A stretch of 64,000 nt of DNA, taken from NCBI RefSeq assembly GCF_051859125.1, contig NZ_JBHYGG010000269.1:1-64000 (forward strand), read 5' to 3'. A program made the position numbers and the translations under genes. Source of the DNA: Gemmata sp051859125 (GTDB taxonomy: Bacteria; Planctomycetota; Planctomycetia; Gemmatales; Gemmataceae). Shown piece by piece: positions 7,669 through 16,417 of this stretch; the stretch's first letter is position 1; the number at the start of each line of letters is the position of its first letter. Below the pieces are notes generated by a model. The model was not told where the DNA came from, did no database searches, and saw only the letters and a list, made by a program, of their open reading frames with translations.

Positions 7669-10600
7669 ATGCCGCGCTTCAAACTCCGGGTGGCTTTCGC
7701 CGGGTTCCTGCTCGCGTCGTTCGCCGCCGTGATCGGCATGAGCGGCAGCGCCTGGGGCCAGAAAGTGGCCGGCGGCATCGGCGTCGCTCAACCCGTGCCC
7801 CCCGGCGGCAAGGACAAGAAGGACGACAAGAAGGACGACCGCCCGCCCGAGGACGAGAACATCCCGTTCTCGTTCCCCTACGACCGCGACGCCAAGAACC
7901 AGCTCGAAGGCGCGCGGGCGTACCTGGAGTTCAAGGAGGTGCCCTGGAACACCGTGTGCGGGTTCCTCCAGAACATCCTGGAGTCCCGCAGCGACTCGTT
8001 CTTCAACACCTACTACGTCGTCAACGCGGAGAAGAAGCTCCACCGGATCAGCGTGAAGACCGAGGCGAACCGGATCATCGCCGCGTTCCCCAAGGAGGGG
8101 CTGCAGTTCTACCAGCAGACCTACGGCGCGACCGCGTCGGCCCAACTCGACGAGGCGATCAAGGCGAACTACGACGTGCCGATGCTCGCCGAGGTGTCGC
8201 AGCGGTTCTTTCACACCAAGGCCGGCGGCGAGGCCACGGTGCTGCTCGCCAGCCTGTACCTGGAGCGGGGCAACTACCTCGAAGCGGCCCAGGCGTTCGA
8301 GCGCCTCTTCGCCCGCCTCGGGGCCGATGAGTTCCTCACCCCCCGGACCCTGTTCAAGGCGGCCCTCGCGCTGAAGCGGGGCGGCGACCCGCGGCACGCG
8401 GCGCTGCTCAAGCGGGCCACCGAGTTGCTCCAGAAGGCGACCGAGAAGACCGGCCTGGTCCTCGGCCGGCAGACGTACCCGTTCGAGAAGCTCCGGGCCG
8501 AGATCGACCGGCCGCTCGAACTGCTGCGGGTCACCACGACCGTCGGCGAGTGGGCGGTGAAGGGCGGCAACGCCCAGCGGTCGGCCACGATCGACGGCGG
8601 CCCGCCGTTCCTCGACCCGACGTTCCGGACCACGATGTTCTACACCGGCGACGACGAGGCCAACACCTGGATCAAGACCGAACTGGAGCGGCTGTTCGCC
8701 CGCGACGGCAAGGTGTCCAAGGGCGTCCCGCTGCCGGCGTTCTTCCCGATCACCACGCCCGACATGGTCATCTTCCGGACCTACAACGGCGTGTTCGGCG
8801 TCGCGACCCACGACCAGGCCGCCGGCGGCCGCGTGGTCCGGGCCGGGGACGTTCGGTGGGTGTCCCGCACCACGTTCGGCGCGCACCAGATGCTCTCGAC
8901 GGGCGACACCGAAGAAATCGACATGCGGAAGAACGTGCAGGACTGGTGGACGACCTACGCCCAGGCCGGCGTCACCAGCGTGCTGTACGAGAACCCGCTG
9001 ATCGGCGGGCTCGCCCACGACGGCCAGAACGTGTACTTCATCGACGACGTCGCGATCCCCCCGCCCCCGGTGTACAACGACCCGAACTTCGGGATCCAGC
9101 AGGGGCCGCAGTACAAGCAGAGCGGCGAACTGGCCGACGCCGTCCGCGCCGGCCGCCTCGCGGCCGTCGACATGCGGACCGGGAGCGTGAAGTGGGAACT
9201 GGGCCGGGTCCGCGTTCCCGAGGGCGCGCCGCCGCTGCCCAACCGCCTCAACGAGGACGAGGCCGACAAGGCCACCAGCGCGTTCCAACTGTGCCTCGAC
9301 GCCATCTTCCTCAGCACCCCGCTGCCGCTCGACGGCAAGCTGTACGTCCTCGCCGAGCAGGCCGGCGTCATGCGGCTCATCTGCCTCGACCCGCGGGTGC
9401 TCGTCGCCGTCCCCGGCCGCCCGAACGTGAAGGTGCCGGCCCTCCTGTGGACCCAGAAGCTCGGCCGCCCGAGCAACAACCTCCCGCAGGACTCGATCCG
9501 CCGGTACCAGGGGGCCGTCCTCGCGGCCGGCGACGGCATCATCCTGTGCCCGACCAACTCGGGCGCGATCGTCGCCGTGGACTCGATGTCCCGCAGCCTC
9601 CTGTGGGCGCACGCCTACAAGCTCCTCGACCCGAACGCCCGGCCGACCCGCCCGCAGTTCGACCAGACCGGCCGGCCCGTCATGCCGCAGCAGCTCAAGC
9701 CGGACCGGTGGCGGGCCGGCGGGCCGATCGTCTCGAACGGCCGCGTGGTCCTCACCGCCTACGACTCGGACAAGCTCGAGTGCCTCGACCTGCGGTCCGG
9801 CAAGGTGCTGTGGACGACCCCCCGCGGCGGCGACGACCTGTACGCCAGCGTCGTCAACGACCGCGTCCTCGTCGTCGGGACCAACCAGGTCCGCGCGTAC
9901 CACCTGACCGGCGAGAGCGACAAGCAGGAGCCCAAGGTCGCGTTCGCCGGGGTCAGCGTCGCCACCCCGACCGGCCACGGGGTCGGCGGCAAGGGCGTGT
10001 ACTACCTCCCGGTCCGCCAGGAGAACGCCGGCCGCGACAGCGTCCCCCCGGCCGAGATCTGGGCCGTTAACGTCGAGACCGGGCAGGTCGTGTCCAAGAC
10101 CGCCGCCCGCAAGCGGAACGACAACGCCGAGCTGTCCAAGTTCGGCATCGGGAACCTCGTGTTCCAGGACGGCATGGTGTTCGCGCAGTCGGCCTGGGAA
10201 CTCGCCTGCTACCCGCAGTTGGAGCAGAAGAAGGCCGAGATGAACAAGCTGCTCGCGGCCAACCCGAGGGACCCGGTCGGCCTGCTGGCCCGCGGCGAGC
10301 TGCTCCTGGACGACGGCAAGCTCCGCGACGCCATCGCCGACTTCAAGGAGGCCCAGAAGAACAACCTGCCGGTCGAGAAGCAGCCGCTGCTCCGCGAGAA
10401 GCTGTACCTCGTGTACACCGAGCTGATCCGCAACGACTTCGCGGCCGGCGAGGCGTACCTCGCCGAGTACGAGGCGCTGTGCGAGGTGCCCGTGGACGAC
10501 GAACTCGACCCGGTCGAGAAGCAGAAGCGGCGCGACGAGACCGAGCGCCGCCGCCGGCTGTCGCTGTACCTGCTGGCCCGCGGCCGCGAGGGCCAGGGGC

Positions 10601-12648
10601 GGCTCGGCGAGGCGTTCGACAAGTACCTGGCGCTGGCCAACCTCGGCGAGGGCAAGACGCTCCTCGACATGCCCGACGAGCCGAACGTCCGGATGCGGCC
10701 CGACGTGTGGGCCCGGGGCCGGATCGAGTCGATGATCCGCAAGGCGAACACCCCCGAGGCCCGGAAGTCGCTCGAGGACCGGGTCGGCAGGGAGTGGGCC
10801 GACGTCAAGGGCGGGACCGACCTCAAGAAGCTCCGCGAGTTCGTCGCCGTGTTCGGCCCGTTCTTCCAGGCCGGGGCCGAGGCCCAGTTCCTCCTCGCCG
10901 ACAAGCTGATCCAGACCAAGAACGAGGCCGAGCTCCGCGAGGCCCAGACGCACCTGTCGCAGCTCCGGGCCACCGCCGACGACCCGGTCGTCCGCGCCCG
11001 CGCCACCGAGGCGCTCGCCCGGCTCATGGTCATGAACCGCCTCATGGAGGACGCCGTCGGCCTGTACCTCCAGCTCGGCAAGGACTACCCCGACGTGGTC
11101 GTCCGCGACGGCAAGACCGGGGCCGACTTCATGCGGAGCCTGCTGACCGACAAGCGGCTCCTCCCGTACCTCGAGCCGAGCCGGTACCCGCTCCCGACCC
11201 GGGTCAAGGCCGAGCAGGCCCCGCCGTCGCCCGCCGCCAACAACAACGGCCAGTTCGAGGTCGAGCCGGGCGGCGACCTGTACCCGATGTACAAGCGGTA
11301 CCGGTTCACCATGGACCAGTACTCGTCGCAGAACGGGACCTGGACCCTCAAGGCGTTCGACCGCACCACCGGGGCCGAGAAGGCCCGGTTCGGCGGGTTC
11401 ACCCCGCCGCAGATCTACAACCCCGGGAGCTTCCCGTTCTCGAAGTACGTCCAGGGCAGCGGGCAGCTCGTCCTGGTGCAACTCGGGACGTGGGTGTACT
11501 GCCTGGACCTCGCCGAGAAGAAGGAGCGGTGGCAGAAGAACCTGCTCGGCGACCCGACCCCGGGGGTCGTCGTCAACCCGCAGATCCAGAACCCCGGCCC
11601 CGACGGCGAGGTGACGATCAAGTACGCCGAGGGGTACTTCCTGACGTTCGGCCGGGCCGCCGTCCTCCAGCCCGGGTACTGCGCCCTGCTCACCCGCGAC
11701 GGGATCGAGGTCGTCGAGCCCCAGACCCGCCGCGTGCTGTGGACCCGCCGCAACCTCCCCGAGCGGACGATGCTCTACGGCGACGCCCGGTACCTCACCG
11801 TCGTCGAGACCGACGCCGCCAAGAAGCCGGTGTCGGTCAAGCTGCTCCGGGCCACCGACGGCATGGTCGTGGACGGCAGCCCGGACTCGGGCCGGGTGCT
11901 GGCCGCCGCCCGCACGTTCCACCTGCACGGCCACACGGCCCTGCTGAGCGAGGGGACCGGCGACCAGCCCCGCACCCTGCGGCTCTACGACCTGGCCACG
12001 GGCAAGGACGTGTGGGCGAAGACCTACGACCCGAAGGCCGTGCCGATCAAGTCGACGACCGGGGAGTGGGCCGGGTACGTCCGCCCCAACGGCGAGGCCG
12101 AGGTCATCGAGGTCGCGACCGGGAGGGTCGCCGCCACGCTCCGGATCGACGACAAGAACATCGAGACCGACCTGAAGCCGGCCCGCGACGCCCAACTGTT
12201 CGCCGACGCCGACCGGTTCTACCTGGTCCTCGACCGCGACCCGGCCCTGCCGGCCACGAACAACACCCGCCGCGTGCCGATGTACAACAACACGCTCCGC
12301 ACGGTCCCCGTCAACGGCCCCCTGTACGCATTCGACCGGGCCACCGGCCGCCGCCTGTGGTCCTACGGCAACGGGCTGTTCGAGAACCAGATGCTCATCC
12401 TGGAGCAGTTCGCCGAGCTGCCGGTCATCATCGCCGCCGGCCCGGTCCAGCGGGTCGACAACAACCAGCAACTGTACCAGGTGGTGATCATCGAGAAGGC
12501 CCGCGGCAAGCTGATCTTCGAGAAGCCGGTGGCGAACAACGGGAACTTCTTCCACAACCTGAACGTGAACCTGAAGAACGGGACGATCGACCTGAACCGG
12601 TTCGACATTCGCATCGAGATCAAGCCTGACGACGCACCGAAGTCGTGA
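7669..12648 (+). CDS. Giant secreted TPR / PQQ-type beta-propeller protein
   Basis: 1659 aa from the ATG at 7669 (MPRFKLRVAFAGFLLASF), which begins a signal peptide; the 111 codons upstream look non-coding. A charged spacer (KDKKDDKKDD) follows at about residues 45-60. A TPR-like region follows, for example LYLERGNYLEAAQAFERLF near 195. The first PQQ-like propeller has repeats such as VDMRTGSVKWELG and LDLRSGKVLWTTP. A second helical TPR section covers about 850-1150. A second propeller follows (LKAFDRTTGAEKARF, YDLATGKDVWAK, FDRATGRRLWSYG near the end). PQQ-like propellers without enzyme residues usually act as BamB-like scaffolds. It leads the plus-strand supercluster and ends 233 bp before the toroid gene, with a large inverted repeat between. 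Confidence 0.85.
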   Translation: MPRFKLRVAFAGFLLASFAAVIGMSGSAWGQKVAGGIGVAQPVPPGGKDKKDDKKDDRPPEDENIPFSFPYDRDAKNQLEGARAYLEFKEVPWNTVCGFLQNILESRSDSFFNTYYVVNAEKKLHRISVKTEANRIIAAFPKEGLQFYQQTYGATASAQLDEAIKANYDVPMLAEVSQRFFHTKAGGEATVLLASLYLERGNYLEAAQAFERLFARLGADEFLTPRTLFKAALALKRGGDPRHAALLKRATELLQKATEKTGLVLGRQTYPFEKLRAEIDRPLELLRVTTTVGEWAVKGGNAQRSATIDGGPPFLDPTFRTTMFYTGDDEANTWIKTELERLFARDGKVSKGVPLPAFFPITTPDMVIFRTYNGVFGVATHDQAAGGRVVRAGDVRWVSRTTFGAHQMLSTGDTEEIDMRKNVQDWWTTYAQAGVTSVLYENPLIGGLAHDGQNVYFIDDVAIPPPPVYNDPNFGIQQGPQYKQSGELADAVRAGRLAAVDMRTGSVKWELGRVRVPEGAPPLPNRLNEDEADKATSAFQLCLDAIFLSTPLPLDGKLYVLAEQAGVMRLICLDPRVLVAVPGRPNVKVPALLWTQKLGRPSNNLPQDSIRRYQGAVLAAGDGIILCPTNSGAIVAVDSMSRSLLWAHAYKLLDPNARPTRPQFDQTGRPVMPQQLKPDRWRAGGPIVSNGRVVLTAYDSDKLECLDLRSGKVLWTTPRGGDDLYASVVNDRVLVVGTNQVRAYHLTGESDKQEPKVAFAGVSVATPTGHGVGGKGVYYLPVRQENAGRDSVPPAEIWAVNVETGQVVSKTAARKRNDNAELSKFGIGNLVFQDGMVFAQSAWELACYPQLEQKKAEMNKLLAANPRDPVGLLARGELLLDDGKLRDAIADFKEAQKNNLPVEKQPLLREKLYLVYTELIRNDFAAGEAYLAEYEALCEVPVDDELDPVEKQKRRDETERRRRLSLYLLARGREGQGRLGEAFDKYLALANLGEGKTLLDMPDEPNVRMRPDVWARGRIESMIRKANTPEARKSLEDRVGREWADVKGGTDLKKLREFVAVFGPFFQAGAEAQFLLADKLIQTKNEAELREAQTHLSQLRATADDPVVRARATEALARLMVMNRLMEDAVGLYLQLGKDYPDVVVRDGKTGADFMRSLLTDKRLLPYLEPSRYPLPTRVKAEQAPPSPAANNNGQFEVEPGGDLYPMYKRYRFTMDQYSSQNGTWTLKAFDRTTGAEKARFGGFTPPQIYNPGSFPFSKYVQGSGQLVLVQLGTWVYCLDLAEKKERWQKNLLGDPTPGVVVNPQIQNPGPDGEVTIKYAEGYFLTFGRAAVLQPGYCALLTRDGIEVVEPQTRRVLWTRRNLPERTMLYGDARYLTVVETDAAKKPVSVKLLRATDGMVVDGSPDSGRVLAAARTFHLHGHTALLSEGTGDQPRTLRLYDLATGKDVWAKTYDPKAVPIKSTTGEWAGYVRPNGEAEVIEVATGRVAATLRIDDKNIETDLKPARDAQLFADADRFYLVLDRDPALPATNNTRRVPMYNNTLRTVPVNGPLYAFDRATGRRLWSYGNGLFENQMLILEQFAELPVIIAAGPVQRVDNNQQLYQVVIIEKARGKLIFEKPVANNGNFFHNLNVNLKNGTIDLNRFDIRIEIKPDDAPKS

Positions 12649-12654
12649 CGGGGC

Positions 12655-12766
12655 GAGTGCGGAGTTCGGAACGCGGAATGCGGAATGTGGAAACCGAAGG
12701 GCGGAGAACGGAGAGCGACGCTGTTCGTGCATCCGCCCGACGTTCCGCGTTCCGAACTCCGCACTC
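12655..12766. repeat. 24-bp perfect inverted repeat with 64-nt spacer
   Basis: 12655-12678 and 12743-12766 are exact inverse copies (gagtgcggagttcggaacgc plus ggaa). The spacer begins with short direct repeats (gcggaatgcggaatgtgga). It starts 6 nt after the giant PQQ gene stops, so it may serve as a terminator, but its size and the internal repeats are more like a dispersed intergenic element. Confidence 0.65.
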
Positions 12767-12881
12767 CACATTTCCTCCCCGACCCCGGCCCCACCGGATT
12801 GTGGGTGTTAGTTTCCCACCCGTGGCTCGTCCTTCACCCATCCCCACCCCCGCCTGAGCGGGGAGAACCGCGGAGCGTACC

Positions 12882-14051
12882 ATGCGTTGCAACTGGCTGC
12901 TCGCGACCGCCGTCGCTGCCGTTGGCGCGGTCGCCGCCGTTCCCGCGTCCGCGCCCGTGGCCCACGCCCAGGAGAAGAAGGACGACACGAAGAAGCGGGT
13001 GGAGGAGTCGATCGAGAAGGGGCTGGAGTACCTCAAGAAGCTCCAGGCCCAGGACGGCCACTGGGAGGCACAGGGCGGCCAGTACCCCACGAGCATGACC
13101 GCCCTCGCGGGCATGTGCTTCCTGATGGAGGGCAGCACCCTCAAGGAGGGCAAGTACTCGGATCAGGTGAAGAAGGCGGTCGAGTGGTTCCTGGCCCCGA
13201 ACCGGCAGCAGCCCAACGGGCTCCTCGGCGACGTCCGCAACCCGACCGAGGCCACTCGGTACATGTACGGCCACGGGTTCGGCACCATGTTCCTCGCCAG
13301 CGCCTACGGCGAGGAGGAGGACAAGGACCAGCGCGAGAAACTCGAGAAGTGCCTCAAGAAGGCCGTCGAGTTCATCGGCAAGGCCCAGACGCTCAAGAAG
13401 TACCGCAAGCCCGAGGGCAAGGAAGTGGACGTCGGCGGGTGGGGGTACGTGAGCGCCGCCGACGGGAACAACTTCGACGAGGGCTCGGTCACGATCACGC
13501 AGCTCCAGGCGCTCCGTGCGGCCCGCAACGCCGGCATCCAGGTGCCCAAGGAGGTGATCCAGAAGGCCACCGACTACCTGGAGGCCTGCACGACCCCCGA
13601 CGGCGGGGTGATCTACTCGTGGGCCGGCGGCAACGGCAACGCGCAGAAGGGCCAGGGCCGCCCGCCGCTCACCGCGGCCGCGGTCGCGTGTTCGTTCAGC
13701 GCCGGCCAGTACAAGGGCGAGCTGGCCAAGCGGTGGATCAAGTTCTGCCGCGACAACATCCCCGTCGCCAAAGGGCGGATCGCGCACGACGAGTACCAGA
13801 GCTACTACTACGCCCAGTTCGTGTACGTCCTCGGCGACGAGCGGTACGGCCAAATGTTCGACAAGGAGGAGAAGGCCACGTGGCTGACGTGGACCAAGTA
13901 CAAGGACGCGATGTACCCGTACATCATGGACCAGCAGGACAAGGGCACCGGCGGGTGGACCGGCGGGTACGTCGGCCCGGTGTTCGCGACGGCCGTGAAC
14001 CTGACGATCCTCCAACTGGAGAAGGGCATCCTCCCCATCTACCAGCGCTAG
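12882..14051 (+). CDS. Secreted prenyltransferase/squalene-oxidase-repeat (alpha/alpha toroid) protein
   Basis: 389 aa. It has an N-terminal signal peptide ending near AHAQE and a ribosome binding site (cggag, 6-nt spacing). The body shows repeated toroid helices with glycine/tryptophan turns: YLKKLQAQDGHWEAQGGQ, then VGGWGYVSAADGN, ACTTPDGGVIYSW and DKGTGGWTGGYVGP. This is the terpenoid-cyclase/protein-prenyltransferase fold as it appears in planctomycete secreted proteins. I see no DXDD cyclase motif, so enzymatic activity is doubtful and a binding or scaffolding role is more likely. It stands immediately upstream of the MoxR/DUF58/BatA genes, a neighbourhood I recall from other planctomycetes. 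A strong GC hairpin follows its stop. Confidence 0.85.
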   Translation: MRCNWLLATAVAAVGAVAAVPASAPVAHAQEKKDDTKKRVEESIEKGLEYLKKLQAQDGHWEAQGGQYPTSMTALAGMCFLMEGSTLKEGKYSDQVKKAVEWFLAPNRQQPNGLLGDVRNPTEATRYMYGHGFGTMFLASAYGEEEDKDQREKLEKCLKKAVEFIGKAQTLKKYRKPEGKEVDVGGWGYVSAADGNNFDEGSVTITQLQALRAARNAGIQVPKEVIQKATDYLEACTTPDGGVIYSWAGGNGNAQKGQGRPPLTAAAVACSFSAGQYKGELAKRWIKFCRDNIPVAKGRIAHDEYQSYYYAQFVYVLGDERYGQMFDKEEKATWLTWTKYKDAMYPYIMDQQDKGTGGWTGGYVGPVFATAVNLTILQLEKGILPIYQR

Positions 14052-14064
14052 CGACCCGCGGCGG

Positions 14065-14098
14065 CCGGCGGGCGGGGCGACGCGACCCCGCCCGCCGG
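14065..14098. terminator. GC-rich hairpin after the toroid gene
   Basis: A 13-bp perfect stem (ccggcgggcgggg / ccccgcccgccgg) with an 8-nt loop, 13 nt after the stop at 14051. No T-run follows. It could terminate or attenuate transcription before the MoxR gene. A second small hairpin (gttcccgggcgggaac) follows within 10 nt. Confidence 0.55.
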
Positions 14099-14197
14099 TT
14101 CGCGTTCCCGGGCGGGAACGTTCCAAGACCCGGGCGACCGAAGATCGACGATCGACGACCGACGACCCGACCCCCACACCCAGTGAGCAGAGCGACG

Positions 14198-15256
14198 ATG
14201 AGCACGCAAGGCAACATGGGCGACGCCGACCTCCACGCGATCCAGAAGCTCAAGGGCGCGTTCGACAGCATCAAGCAGCAACTCAACCGGGTCATCGTGG
14301 GCCAGGACCAGGTCATCGAGGAGCTGCTCATCGGCCTGTTCGCCAAGGGCCACTGCATGCTCGAGGGCGTGCCCGGGCTGGCGAAGACGCTCATGATCAG
14401 CACCCTGGCCCGGTGCCTGTCGCTCGACTTCAGCCGCATCCAGTTCACCCCCGACCTGATGCCGGCCGACATCACCGGCACCGACTTCATCGAGAAGAAC
14501 CCGGCCACCGGCTCGTTCGAGCTGCTGTTCCGCCCGGGGCCGCTGTTCTCGAACATGGTGCTGGCCGACGAGATCAACCGGACCCCGCCCCGCACCCAGG
14601 CCGCGCTCCTCGAGGCCATGCAGGAGCGGCAGGTGTCGGTCGGCCGGGTCCGCCACAAACTCCAGAACCCGTTCTTCGTGCTCGCCACCCAGAACCCGAT
14701 CGAGCAGGAGGGCACGTACCCGCTGCCCGAGGCGCAGCAGGACCGGTTCATGTTCAAGGTGTACGTGAAGTACCCGACGTTCAAGGAGGAGTTCGAGATC
14801 GCCCGCCGCACCACCGGGGTGGTTGCCGACGAGATCGCCCCGGTGCTCACCGGCGAGCAGATCATCGAGATCCAGCAGCTCGTCCGCAAGGTGCCGGTGA
14901 CCGACCACGTGATCCACTACTGCCTGGCGCTGGTGCGGCAGACCCGGGTCGGCGAGCCCGGGGTGCCGAAGTTCATCAAGGACTGGTTGAGCTGGGGGGC
15001 CGGCCCGCGGGCCGTGCAGAACCTGGTGCTCGCGGGCAAGGCCCGGGCGCTGCTGTACGGGCGGTCGCACGTCACCACCGAGGACATCCGGGCGCTCGCG
15101 TTCCCGGTCCTGCGGCACCGCATCCTGTGCAACTTCACCGCCGCGTCCGAGGGCGTGAGCACCGACACGGTCGTCAAGAAGATCCTCGAGGAGACGCCCG
15201 ACAAGGAGGGCGCGCTCACCGGCGACGACCGGTTCAAGAAGATCTTCGCGTCGTGA
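14198..15256 (+). CDS. MoxR family AAA+ ATPase
   Basis: 352 aa from the ATG at 14198 (MSTQGNMGDADLHAIQKLKG); the long upstream frame is a shadow of the toroid gene. Walker A is GVPGLAKT at residues 57-64 and Walker B is LADEINR. The sensor segment ATQNPIEQEGTYPLPEAQQD contains the conserved arginine-finger neighbourhood that continues into RFMFK. MoxR ATPases act as chaperone-like motors for cofactor insertion or complex assembly, together with VWA proteins. The DUF58 gene begins 73 bp downstream. No family residue appears to be missing. Confidence 0.95.
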   Translation: MSTQGNMGDADLHAIQKLKGAFDSIKQQLNRVIVGQDQVIEELLIGLFAKGHCMLEGVPGLAKTLMISTLARCLSLDFSRIQFTPDLMPADITGTDFIEKNPATGSFELLFRPGPLFSNMVLADEINRTPPRTQAALLEAMQERQVSVGRVRHKLQNPFFVLATQNPIEQEGTYPLPEAQQDRFMFKVYVKYPTFKEEFEIARRTTGVVADEIAPVLTGEQIIEIQQLVRKVPVTDHVIHYCLALVRQTRVGEPGVPKFIKDWLSWGAGPRAVQNLVLAGKARALLYGRSHVTTEDIRALAFPVLRHRILCNFTAASEGVSTDTVVKKILEETPDKEGALTGDDRFKKIFAS

Positions 15257-15266
15257 CGCCCGAGGT

Positions 15267-15286
15267 CCCGGGACCGCGGTCCCGGG
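15267..15286. promoter_or_regulatory. Perfect 20-bp palindrome between moxR and the DUF58 gene
   Basis: cccgggaccgcggtcccggg is fully self-complementary and lies 10 nt after the moxR stop. It might be a weak terminator, an RNA-stability hairpin or an operator. Nothing decides between these. Confidence 0.4.
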
Positions 15287-15329
15287 GCTCCGACCCGACA
15301 CCATACCACCGCGCCGGCACCGACACACC

Positions 15330-16274
15330 ATGGCCAAGCGACCCGAAGACGACCCGCGCCGGTACCTCGACCCCCAGGTCATCGCGCGGATCTCGCAGCT
15401 CGACCTCCGCGCCCGGTCCGTCGTCGAGGGGTTCCTCAGCGGCATGCACAAGAGCCCGGTGTACGGGCAGAGCGTCGAGTTCGTGCAGCACCGCGAGTAC
15501 ATGCCCGGCGACGACCTCCGCCGCATCGACTGGAAGGTGTGGTCCCGGTCCGACAAGTTCGTCATCAAGCAGTACGAGGCCGAGACGAACCTGCGGTCCT
15601 ACGTGGTCGTGGACGCCAGCGAGTCCATGCTCTACGGGGCCGACCAGCACCGCAGGCGGGGCACCCTGTTCAAGTACGACTACGCGGCGACCGCCGCCGC
15701 GTGCCTCGCGTACCTGACCACCAAGCAGCAGGACTCGTGCGGGCTCATCACGTTCGACGACGACGTCCGCGAGGTGGTCCCGCCCCGCAGTTCGGCCCGG
15801 CACATGGACGCGGTCACCAAGGCGCTCCACGTCAGCAAGCCGAAGGCCAAGACCGACCCGATGAAGATCATGCGGCGGGTCGCCGAGAGCATGCCGAGCC
15901 GCGGGCTCGTTGCCGTGTTCTCCGACTTCCTGTGCGACCGCGAGCCGCTGTTCAAGGGGCTCGAGATGCTCCGGCACCGGCGGCACGACGTGATGGTGTT
16001 CCACGTCCTCGACGACGACGAGCTGACGTTCCCGTTCTCGGGGATGACCAAGTTCGAGGGGCTCGAGGAGCAGCCGCACCTGCTGTGCGAGCCCCGGTCG
16101 CTCCGCGACGGGTACCTGGAGGCGCTCGAGGAGTACCTCGTTGAGGTCCGCCGCGGGTGCACCAAAATCGGCGTCGACTACAACCTGGTCCGCACCAGCG
16201 ACTACCTCGACGCGGTCCTGTCGCGGTTCCTGTTTCAGCGGATGTCCAGCCGCGCCGCACCAGTCCGTCGGTGA
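15330..16274 (+). CDS. DUF58 domain protein (VWA-like)
   Basis: 314 aa. The DUF58 core is unmistakable: EYMPGDDLRRIDWKVWSRSD at about residues 57-76, followed by the VWA-like stretch YVVVDASESMLYG, whose D-x-S-x-S metal site appears intact. DUF58 proteins accompany MoxR ATPases almost universally and are thought to couple the ATPase to membrane VWA proteins. No membrane segment is seen, so it is probably cytoplasmic. It lies between moxR and the BatA-like gene. A hairpin of the genome's repeat class follows its stop. Confidence 0.93.
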   Translation: MAKRPEDDPRRYLDPQVIARISQLDLRARSVVEGFLSGMHKSPVYGQSVEFVQHREYMPGDDLRRIDWKVWSRSDKFVIKQYEAETNLRSYVVVDASESMLYGADQHRRRGTLFKYDYAATAAACLAYLTTKQQDSCGLITFDDDVREVVPPRSSARHMDAVTKALHVSKPKAKTDPMKIMRRVAESMPSRGLVAVFSDFLCDREPLFKGLEMLRHRRHDVMVFHVLDDDELTFPFSGMTKFEGLEEQPHLLCEPRSLRDGYLEALEEYLVEVRRGCTKIGVDYNLVRTSDYLDAVLSRFLFQRMSSRAAPVRR

Positions 16275-16289
16275 CTCGCGACGAAGGGC

Positions 16290-16311
16290 GCCAGGGGTTG
16301 AAACCCCTGGC
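16290..16311. repeat. Intergenic hairpin gccaggggtt...aacccctggc
   Basis: A 10-bp perfect stem with a 2-nt centre, 16 nt after the DUF58 stop. A second small hairpin (gaccccttcggggtc) follows at about 16321. The ccaggggttgaaacccctgg style matches the element at 3-66. It could attenuate transcription between the DUF58 and BatA genes. Confidence 0.5.
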
Positions 16312-16417
16312 TCTTCCAGGTGACCCCTTCGGGGTCCGAAGCCTCCCGTGATCCCAAATGGGTCACCGAAAATAGCCCGGGTTTCGACCCCCGGTTCATC
16401 AGCCGAGATTCGCCACG

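Noticed and set aside
7621..12771. 1716-aa minus-strand open frame opposite the giant PQQ/TPR gene
   Set aside because: It is a GC-rich antisense shadow with Leu/Arg/Val/Gly/Asp-heavy composition and no domain pattern, while the plus strand shows clear TPR and propeller repeats.
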